In this document: positions 44,733 through 50,739 of the stretch, in pieces
Layout of the letters: every line of letters begins with the position of its first letter
Position numbering within the stretch: position 1 is the first letter of the stretch
Origin: Alistipes sp.
GTDB taxonomy: Bacteria; Bacteroidota; Bacteroidia; Bacteroidales; Rikenellaceae
Direction: 5' to 3'
DNA length: 50,739 nucleotides
NCBI GenBank assembly: GCA_017532885.1
Contig: JAFXIS010000096.1
Coordinates: 1-50,739, forward strand
Notes under the pieces: model-generated
The model's input: only the letters and a program-made list of their open reading frames with translations
Databases searched by the model: none
What the model was told of the DNA's origin: nothing
Translations under genes and position numbers: made by a program

Positions 44733-45713
44733 CTACTTCTCGCCACCTACGGGTTGCTGCAAGAACTCCTTGGTAACGATAACTCGCACGGCGCGATGGT
44801 GAATCTTAAACTCCAAAGGAGAGCCTCCCAAAAGCTCGCCATCTACCTCAACAGCTATTTCGGGAGTAGACTCTATGCGAATATGGCTACCCGTTTTGTG
44901 GCTCACATGCCCGATACTGTAAATATCACCATTAAACAAGCGATTGATACGGAACAGAAGATGCCACCAATGGAACGGGCGGATAAGCGTAATATCGAAC
45001 AATCCGTCATCGGCAACAGCCTCAGGCAACTGCTGCACACCTCCACCGTTGAACTTACAGATACCAACAGCAAGGCTGAACAATAGATTTTTATGCACTA
45101 ATTCGCCATCTATCCACACCTTAACACCCGTAGAGCGATACTTCAAATAGCTACGCAAGCATCCCAAAGCATAGAGATGCTTCCCGCGGCGACCCTTCGC
45201 CTTATCGTGCTCGTAAATCTTCGTTACCGAAGGGTCGAAGCCCGCACCAGCGACATTTGCCATATAGCGCACCTGCTGATAATGCGACTCCTCGTAATGC
45301 ACCTCGCCCACATCCTGAAGGAATGTGTACCCCTCACGAATAGCACGAATAACCTCCGAATAATGGCGTGGCACGCCATACATGCGTATCCAATCGTTAC
45401 CCGTACCCACAGGCACAACGGCCATTGTAATCTCATTTGTGGGTACCTCCTGCTGAATAAAGAGTCCATTCACAACCTCATGCATCGTACCGTCACCGCC
45501 TATGACCATAATGTGACGATAGCCATCACGCACAGCCGAAACGGTGAGTTCCGTAACATGGTGTTTATGTTGCGAAAAGACCAATTCGTAAGGTATATCG
45601 TTATCGCGGATGAGTTTGGTAATCAGAGGTAAGTCCTCCAATCCGCGCCCAAATCCCGCAACAGGATTCACTATTACGAACCACTTCTTCGATATATCTA
45701 CATTCTGCTGCAC
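44733..45713 (-). CDS. Diacylglycerol kinase-family lipid kinase (YegS/sphingosine-kinase-like)
   Basis: The 326-residue soluble product begins KKWFVIVNPVAGFGRG, then the nucleotide-binding IMVIGGDGTMHEVVNGL near residue 70 and AVVPVGTGNDWIRMYG, the conserved blocks of the DAGK catalytic domain. The C-terminal half is the YegS-type beta domain (VADDGLFDITLIRPF, ..EIAVEVDGELLGGSP). It phosphorylates a lipid alcohol with ATP; diacylglycerol, or a sphingoid base or ceramide as made by many Bacteroidetes, are the likely substrates. It starts 4 bp after pepD. Confidence 0.9.
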   Translation of the reverse strand: MQQNVDISKKWFVIVNPVAGFGRGLEDLPLITKLIRDNDIPYELVFSQHKHHVTELTVSAVRDGYRHIMVIGGDGTMHEVVNGLFIQQEVPTNEITMAVVPVGTGNDWIRMYGVPRHYSEVIRAIREGYTFLQDVGEVHYEESHYQQVRYMANVAGAGFDPSVTKIYEHDKAKGRRGKHLYALGCLRSYLKYRSTGVKVWIDGELVHKNLLFSLAVGICKFNGGGVQQLPEAVADDGLFDITLIRPFHWWHLLFRINRLFNGDIYSIGHVSHKTGSHIRIESTPEIAVEVDGELLGGSPLEFKIHHRAVRVIVTKEFLQQPVGGEK

Positions 45714-45717
45714 GATA

Positions 45718-47175
45718 CTACTTTTTAGGAGCGTTTTTCAATGTATGAAGCAGGAAGTCATAGAACTTCTCTACCGAAGCGATATTCACCTTCTCGTCGG
45801 GAGAGTGTGGATAGCAAATTGTAGGTCCGAATGAAATCATATCCAAATTAGGATAGTTCGAACCGATAATACCGCACTCCAAGCCTGCATGAATAGCAGT
45901 AACAGCGGGACGCTTGCCATAAAGTGCCTCATACGAAGCCAACATAGCCTTCAAAATAGGCGACTCCATATTGGGATTCCAGCCGTCGTAGCTACCCGAA
46001 AGCTCAACCTCGGCACCTGCCAACTCAAACACAGCCTTAATAGCATCACCCAAAGCCTCCTTCTCCGAGCGCACCGACGAGCGCATCAGAGTCTGCAACT
46101 TCACACTCTTGCCATCCGATACCACGCGAGCCAAGTTGTTTGAGGTCTGCACCAAGCCCTCCATAGCCATAGACATCTTCTCCACGCCATCGGGACAAGC
46201 AACAACTGCCGCCATAAGGCGATTAGCCACATCTGCGGGCATAACCGGAGCCACAGCCGCATCCACCACCGAAACAGCGATAGAATCCTCAATACCGGCA
46301 TATTCTGCAACAAACACAGCCTCATACTGCTTAGCGATGCTCTTAACCTCGGCAACATCGGCAGCCTTAACCAAAACAACAGCGACAGCCTCACGAGGGA
46401 TAGCATTTCTCAAGCCTCCGCCATCTACCGACGCAATCTTCACATCCATCTGCGCTGTCAAAGCTCGCAACACACGGAACAACAGCTTATTAGCATTAGC
46501 ACGCTGGCATACAATCTGGATTCCGGAGTGACCACCCTTGCAACCCTTAACCGAGAGTTCCAAAGCCTCATAGCCCTCAGGAGCAGGCTCCTCGGTATAG
46601 CCGAGCGTAATATTTGCATCCATACCTCCGGCGCAACCGACATACAGTTCACCCTCCTCCTCAGAATCGAGGTTTAAGAGAATATCGCCTTGCAAAAGAC
46701 CACCCTTCAAACCGAAAGCACCGTCCATACCTGTCTCCTCGGTTGCTGTAAAGAGAGCCTCGATAGGGCCATGCTCGATTGTATCATCCTCCATAACTGC
46801 CAAAATCGCAGCCATACCGATACCGTTATCCGCACCCAAAGTAGTACCATTAGCCGTAACCCACTCTCCATCAATATATGCCTCGATGGGGTCGTTCTCG
46901 AAGTCAAAAACCTTGTCGTTATTCTTCTGAGGTACCATATCGACATGCGCCTGCAAAACGATACCCTTTCTATCCTCCATACCTGCGGTTGCCGGCTTAC
47001 ACATATATACATTTCCTGCCTCATCAACCTGATGGCAGATACCCTTTGCCACAGCAAAATCCACCAAATATTGGCGAATCTTCTCCTCGCTATGCGATGG
47101 GCGTGGAATATTTACAATCTCCGAAAAATGTTTCCAAACAAGTGCGGGCTTCAATGCCGCTAAATTCTTATCCAT
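45718..47175 (-). CDS. pepD: Aminoacyl-histidine dipeptidase (M20C)
   Basis: Zinc dipeptidase cleaving Xaa-His and other dipeptides in the cytoplasm. The 485-residue product has the M20C metal-site motifs: VLQAHVDMVPQKN (His and Asp), TTLGADNGIGMAA (bridging Asp), ATEETGMDGAFGL (catalytic Glu and metal-binding Glu) and LNLDSEEEGELYVGCAGG. The length matches E. coli PepD (485). There is no signal peptide. It lies in a run with the PhoH-like gene (20 bp upstream) and the lipid kinase gene (4 bp downstream). Confidence 0.96.
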   Translation of the reverse strand: MDKNLAALKPALVWKHFSEIVNIPRPSHSEEKIRQYLVDFAVAKGICHQVDEAGNVYMCKPATAGMEDRKGIVLQAHVDMVPQKNNDKVFDFENDPIEAYIDGEWVTANGTTLGADNGIGMAAILAVMEDDTIEHGPIEALFTATEETGMDGAFGLKGGLLQGDILLNLDSEEEGELYVGCAGGMDANITLGYTEEPAPEGYEALELSVKGCKGGHSGIQIVCQRANANKLLFRVLRALTAQMDVKIASVDGGGLRNAIPREAVAVVLVKAADVAEVKSIAKQYEAVFVAEYAGIEDSIAVSVVDAAVAPVMPADVANRLMAAVVACPDGVEKMSMAMEGLVQTSNNLARVVSDGKSVKLQTLMRSSVRSEKEALGDAIKAVFELAGAEVELSGSYDGWNPNMESPILKAMLASYEALYGKRPAVTAIHAGLECGIIGSNYPNLDMISFGPTICYPHSPDEKVNIASVEKFYDFLLHTLKNAPKK

Positions 47176-47195
47176 AGTCTTAAATATTTTAGTTA

Positions 47196-48224
47196 TTATT
47201 TCGTGTCATTTTCATCTTTCTTTGTTCTACGCAGACGCACCACGGGCGCCTCCTTTACTTCTTCATCCAGAGCGGCACGCTTATCAAACGCATCGACAAT
47301 ATACTTCACCAACGGATGACGCACGATGTCGCGCTTGTCGAACTCGACCATGCCGATACCCTCTATGCCACGCAATGTATCCATTGCTTGCGTAAGTCCG
47401 CTATCACTCTTGCGCGGGAGGTCTATCTGCGTCACATCGCCCGTCACGATAAATTTAGCATTGCGACCCATACGCGTCAAGAACATCTTTATCTGCGAAC
47501 GGGTGGTATTCTGCGCCTCATCCAAAATCACAAAGGCATTATCGAGCGTGCGACCACGCATATATGCCAGCGGAGCAATCTGCACTGTACCGTCCTCCAA
47601 ATATTTCTGCAACTTCGCCGCAGGAATCATATCGTTGAGCGCATCGTACAAAGGCTGCAAATATGGGTCCAACTTCTCCTTCATATCCCCGGGCAGGAAT
47701 CCCAACTTCTCGCCGGCTTCAACCGCCGGGCGTGTCAATATTACGCGTCTTACCTCGCGCTCCTTCAACGCCTTGACAGCCAAAGCGATGGCCGTATATG
47801 TTTTACCCGAGCCGGCAGGGCCCACCGCAAACAGCAAATCATTCTTGGCATATAGTTCGACCAAGCGACGCTGATTTACCGTGCGGGCACGGATTATATT
47901 GCCATTGTTTCCATAAACGATAGTATCTTTATCGCTCACAGGCTCCGCCGTATCGCTTATACCCGTAGAGAAGGCTTGCGACACCACCTCGTGCGAGATA
48001 TGGCCATACTTCACATAGTACGACACCAACGCGCCAATCTTACGCTCAAATGCCTCGACATCGCGCTTTGCTCCCAGCACTTTAAGCGAAGAGCCGCGTG
48101 CCACAATCTTCACCGTAGGCGATAACTCGCGCATCTGCTCGATGAAAGTATCCTGCGCGCCATATAATTCACGAGGGTCCACGCCCTCAATCAATATCTC
48201 CTTATTTATTGCCTCCAAAGCCAT
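47196..48224 (-). CDS. PhoH-like ATPase (YbeZ type)
   Basis: The 342-residue product has an N-terminal KH-like region (EQMRELSPTVKIVARGSSLKVLGAKRDVEAFERKI) and a PhoH ATPase domain: P-loop FAVGPAGSGKTYTAIALAVKAL, TRPAVEAGEKLGFLPGD, Walker B NAFVILDEAQNTT and KFIVTGDVTQIDLP. Relatives such as YbeZ act with the RNase YbeY in ribosome and RNA quality control. The ATG at 48224 is preferred to a GTG two codons upstream. It begins 9 bp after the barrel gene. Confidence 0.93.
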   Translation of the reverse strand: MALEAINKEILIEGVDPRELYGAQDTFIEQMRELSPTVKIVARGSSLKVLGAKRDVEAFERKIGALVSYYVKYGHISHEVVSQAFSTGISDTAEPVSDKDTIVYGNNGNIIRARTVNQRRLVELYAKNDLLFAVGPAGSGKTYTAIALAVKALKEREVRRVILTRPAVEAGEKLGFLPGDMKEKLDPYLQPLYDALNDMIPAAKLQKYLEDGTVQIAPLAYMRGRTLDNAFVILDEAQNTTRSQIKMFLTRMGRNAKFIVTGDVTQIDLPRKSDSGLTQAMDTLRGIEGIGMVEFDKRDIVRHPLVKYIVDAFDKRAALDEEVKEAPVVRLRRTKKDENDTK

Positions 48225-48233
48225 AGTCACAAA

Positions 48234-48938
48234 TTAAAACATATACCCTATACCCAGCGTAAGCCATTGAGTGTTAGCATAAAACTCCACGCCTTCAAAG
48301 TAGTTCATCGTACGCGAGAATCCACCCGTATAGCGAGCCTCCAACAAGAGATTGGGCGTAAGATTCACTCCCACACCTGCAACATATCCCGCCCAGGGGC
48401 GTAAACCTCCAAACTCCACGCGCTCCATCTCTAAATCATAGCGTCCCGTAGCAGCTGCCGAAAATACCACGCCAAGATTGAATCGCAAAGGATTCACTCC
48501 TCGGTAGGAGAACATAACGGGGACCTCCATAGCGCCCACCTTGATATCGTAGCTACGCTGCAAGGCCTCAGCCTCAACCTTATTGTAGAGGTACGCCAGC
48601 TCCAACTGCAAGGCATAACTGTCGTGCCAGCAAATCGACATCGCAAATGCACCACGCACACCAATTCGCGGCTTTAGCGCCACAATGTCGTTATCCGGCG
48701 AGGTGAACATATAAGCTCCCGCGAGTGTAAAGCCCATCTCTGCGGAGGTCTTTGGCTTGGGTTGCTGCCACATCGCACGACGATAAGAGTATGACTGCGC
48801 CTGCGACGGCACAGCAAACACCACCATCAGCGCCACCATCAGCACTCGGTATACCAACCTCGCAAAGCCCATTTTGGACAAGAGTTTGCAATCAGGCGCA
48901 CCGGCTTGCTGGATTTTGAAATTCATCTTCTCATTCAT
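48234..48938 (-). CDS. PorT-like outer-membrane beta-barrel protein
   Basis: The 234-residue frame contains a signal peptide beginning at Met23 (MGFARLVYRVLMVALMVVFAVPSQAQS), followed by a small barrel with alternating strands (AEMGFTLAGAYMF, YALQLELAYLYNKVE, LRFNLGVVFSAAATG, LLLEARYTGGFSRTM, ending WLTLGIGYMF). The terminal Phe is the BAM signal. PorT-type barrels occur in gliding/type IX secretion and in many unlinked settings, so the role here is open. Start choice: ATG 48938 would leave almost no leader after the -7 box at 48943-48950; ATG 48872 gives a normal signal peptide and may be the true start. Confidence 0.82.
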   Translation of the reverse strand: MNEKMNFKIQQAGAPDCKLLSKMGFARLVYRVLMVALMVVFAVPSQAQSYSYRRAMWQQPKPKTSAEMGFTLAGAYMFTSPDNDIVALKPRIGVRGAFAMSICWHDSYALQLELAYLYNKVEAEALQRSYDIKVGAMEVPVMFSYRGVNPLRFNLGVVFSAAATGRYDLEMERVEFGGLRPWAGYVAGVGVNLTPNLLLEARYTGGFSRTMNYFEGVEFYANTQWLTLGIGYMF

Positions 48939-48942
48939 CTTT

Positions 48943-48974
48943 CAAATATACACACTTTTTTACAAAGTAGCAAA
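48943..48974 (-). promoter_or_regulatory. Promoter of the PorT-phoH-pepD-lipid kinase operon
   Basis: Minus strand TTTG (48974-48971), 20 bp, TATATTTG (48950-48943). Its -33 box is separated by a single base from the -33 box of the der promoter. Confidence 0.78.
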
Positions 48975-48975
48975 C

Positions 48976-49007
48976 TTTGGAGTATTCGGCGAAAAGTATT
49001 ATCTTTG
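48976..49007 (+). promoter_or_regulatory. Promoter of der
   Basis: TTTG (48976-48979), 20 bp, TATCTTTG (49000-49007). Predicted +1 near 49011 with a 41-nt leader. Confidence 0.78.
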
Positions 49008-49051
49008 CAGGCGGAAATATTTTGACGAAAACAATTTACTTTTAACGCGAT

Positions 49052-50356
49052 ATGAGTTTAGTAGCAATAGTAGGTCGCCCGAATGTGGGCAAATCGACTC
49101 TCTTTAACCGTTTGGTGGGACACCGTCAGGCAATTGTGGATGAAACAGCCGGAACAACGCGTGACCGCCACTACGGCAAGACCGATTGGAATGGCAAGGA
49201 GTTCTCGATTATCGACACAGGAGGTTATGCCGTAAACAGCGATGATATCTTCGAGGACGATATTCGCCGTCAGGTGATGTTGGCTATCGAGGAGGCAGAC
49301 CTTATTCTCTTTATGGTTGAGGTAAAGACCGGTGTTACAGACCTCGATATGATGATGGCGGATGTATTGCGTCGTTCGGGCAAGAAGGTGCTGGTAGTCT
49401 GCAACAAGGTCGATAACTACGACCTTATCTATCAGTCACACGAGTTCTACTCGCTTGGCTTGGGCGATATTTTCTGTATTTCGTCGATGTCGGGCAGCGG
49501 CACAGGCGATTTGATGGACGAGATTTTGCGTCAGTTGCCCGAGGATACCAAAGCCGAGGAGTTGGAGGATTTGCCACGCATCACTATCGTAGGCCGCCCG
49601 AATGTGGGTAAGTCGTCGATGACAAATGCCCTCTTGGGTCAGGAGCGCAACATCGTAACGAATATCGCCGGCACAACACGCGACTCAATCCATACGCGCT
49701 ACAATAAGTATGACATGGACTTCTACTTGGTCGATACGGCCGGTATGCGTAAAAAGGGCAAGGAGATGGAGGACTTGGAGTTTTACTCTGTAATGCGCTC
49801 GATTCGAGCTATCGAGAACTCGGATGTCTGCATCCTGATGCTCGACGCACAGCAGGGTCTGGAATCGCAGGACTTGAATATCCACAACCTCATAGTTCGT
49901 AACCGCAAGGGTTGTGTTATTGTGGTGAATAAGTGGGACTTGGTTGAGAAGGACTCTAACACAATGAAGGAGTGGAAGGAGTTTTTGGAGAAGAAGTTGG
50001 CTCCGTTCAACGATATACCCATCATCTTTACTTCGGTGCTGAACAAGCAGCGTATTTTGGAGGTTTTGCAGCAGGCTATTCGTGTCTACAATTCGCGTCG
50101 CCGCCGCATCCCCACTTCGGAGCTTAACGACTACATCTTGCCCGTAATTGAGGATTATCCACCCGCATCAACAAAGGGTAAGTATATCCGCATAAAGTAC
50201 GCTACGCAGTTGCCGACGCCTACACCGCAGTTTGCATTCTTTGTAAATCTGCCGCAGTATATCAAGGAGTCGTATCGCCGCTACTTGGAGAACAAGATTC
50301 GCTCGCAGTGGGATTTCTCGGGCGTACCTATTCAGATTTACTTCCGACAGAAGTAA
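49052..50356 (+). CDS. der: Ribosome-assembly GTPase Der (EngA)
   Basis: Essential double-GTPase for 50S maturation. The 434-residue product has two G domains in tandem: [14 protein letters not shown] (residue 8), DTGG and NKVDNYD; then [15 protein letters not shown] (near 180), [10 protein letters not shown] and [10 protein letters not shown]-terminal KH-like domain ([40 protein letters not shown]) follows. The length is typical. Confidence 0.98.
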   Translation: MSLVAIVGRPNVGKSTLFNRLVGHRQAIVDETAGTTRDRHYGKTDWNGKEFSIIDTGGYAVNSDDIFEDDIRRQVMLAIEEADLILFMVEVKTGVTDLDMMMADVLRRSGKKVLVVCNKVDNYDLIYQSHEFYSLGLGDIFCISSMSGSGTGDLMDEILRQLPEDTKAEELEDLPRITIVGRPNVGKSSMTNALLGQERNIVTNIAGTTRDSIHTRYNKYDMDFYLVDTAGMRKKGKEMEDLEFYSVMRSIRAIENSDVCILMLDAQQGLESQDLNIHNLIVRNRKGCVIVVNKWDLVEKDSNTMKEWKEFLEKKLAPFNDIPIIFTSVLNKQRILEVLQQAIRVYNSRRRRIPTSELNDYILPVIEDYPPASTKGKYIRIKYATQLPTPTPQFAFFVNLPQYIKESYRRYLENKIRSQWDFSGVPIQIYFRQK

Positions 50357-50364
50357 GAGAAGGG

Positions 50365-50384
50365 ATTCAAAATTCAAAATTCAA
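50365..50384. repeat. (AATTTTG)n short repeat, reverse orientation
   Basis: Reverse complement of the 20-nt stretch in 11327-11346. It lies just after the der stop. Confidence 0.55.
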
Positions 50385-50399
50385 CCGACACGGTATATT

Positions 50400-50465
50400 T
50401 TTAGGGAATTTAAGGAATTTAGGGAAATTAGCATTGACGCCCCTAAGCTCCTTAAATTCCCTAAA
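50400..50465. repeat. Long imperfect hairpin after der
   Basis: Arms 50400-50424 and 50441-50465, 25 bases each, with 23 of 25 positions pairing (17 uninterrupted at the base), and a 16-nt loop. The arms themselves contain repeated GGAATTTA units. There is no T run, so it is more likely an mRNA 3'-end stabiliser or dispersed repeat than an intrinsic terminator. Confidence 0.75.
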
Positions 50466-50586
50466 TTCTTTAACCAATTCCCGCCGTCATTCCTCCGAAC
50501 ACAGTGAGCAAAACCGCAGCATACTTGGCGTATGTGAGGATTTAGACAACAAGGCAGACACCGAAAGAGCCACTACCTTAATACTC

Positions 50587-50609
50587 AAAAAAAAATCACT
50601 TTTAAGTGA
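50587..50609 (-). terminator. Terminator-like hairpin in tandem repeat unit 1
   Basis: Minus strand TCACTTAAAAGTGA followed by nine T. The stem is short (5-6 bp) but the T run is strong. Confidence 0.6.
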
Positions 50610-50713
50610 GCTATTTTGAGGATGCTCGCAGTTGGATAAACCGCAGCATACTTGGCGTATGTGAGGATTTAGACAACAAGGCAGACGCCGAAAGAGCCAC
50701 TACCTTAATACTC

Positions 50714-50736
50714 AAAAAAAAATCACTTTTAAGTGA
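50714..50736 (-). terminator. Terminator-like hairpin in tandem repeat unit 2
   Basis: Same structure as at 50587-50609, duplicated with the repeat. It suggests a minus-strand transcript arriving from beyond the window. Confidence 0.6.
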
Positions 50737-50739
50737 GCT

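Larger units (their letters stand above)
50511..50739. repeat. 127-bp tandem repeat, about 1.8 units, running off the window
   Basis: Unit 1 is 50511-50637; unit 2 starts at 50638 and is cut by the window end. Over the 102 bases that can be compared there is one mismatch (A at 50560, G at 50687). Each unit includes CCGCAGCATACTTGGCGTAT and a terminator-like hairpin with a 9-base A run. No confident gene lies in 50357-50739. Confidence 0.92.

Overview
The window looks like chromosomal DNA of a gut-type Bacteroidales bacterium, most likely Alistipes or another Rikenellaceae. The evidence is an lpxC-fabZ fusion next to lpxA, a SusC/SusD pair followed by lipoproteins, BACON and leucine-rich lipoproteins, no convincing Shine-Dalgarno sites, and many promoters of the Bacteroidetes type (TTTG, 19-20 bp, TAnnTTTG). 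The genus is an inference. I saw no tRNA, rRNA, CRISPR array, transposase or phage gene.

Layout. 1-5.7 kb (minus): a CoA-transferase cut by the window edge, then the rimP-nusA-infB translation/transcription operon. nusA carries an in-frame TAG that appears to remove its last 13 codons. 5.7-7.6 kb: two exported proteins of unknown role, with two copies of a ~70-bp hairpin repeat behind their 3' ends. 7.7-9.9 kb: lipid A genes lpxC-fabZ and lpxA. 10-19.9 kb (minus): a glycerol-3-phosphate locus, glpA-glpB-glpC-glpT-glycerophosphodiesterase-porin, closed by a strong terminator and followed by its probable DeoR/GlpR-type regulator and a small Sel1-like protein. Together these can take a glycerophosphodiester across the outer membrane, cleave it, import glycerol-3-phosphate and oxidise it anaerobically.

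20.3-22.4 kb: an isolated AT-rich beta-helix lipoprotein. 22.6-27.8 kb (plus): a TonB-like protein, a small exported protein, a two-helix membrane protein, a K+/H+ antiporter with an RCK_C domain, and an RluA-type pseudouridine synthase with a ~330-residue N-terminal extension. 27.9-35.6 kb (minus): a five-gene lipoprotein/protease set (two leucine-rich lipoproteins, a subtilisin-like protease, a DUF1573 protein and a lipocalin-like lipoprotein). 35.7-43.7 kb (minus): SusC, SusD and two further lipoproteins. These two blocks could form one surface nutrient-capture system with a proteolytic arm. It contains no carbohydrate-active enzyme, so a protein or peptide substrate is my best guess; this is the least described part of the window.

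44-44.6 kb (plus): a small lipoprotein behind a near-perfect sigma-54 promoter. 44.7-48.9 kb (minus): a PorT-like barrel protein, PhoH-like ATPase, PepD dipeptidase and a diacylglycerol-kinase-family lipid kinase, probably one operon. 49-50.4 kb (plus): der, whose promoter stands back to back with that of the barrel gene. 50.4-50.7 kb: a long hairpin and a 127-bp tandem repeat that runs off the window.
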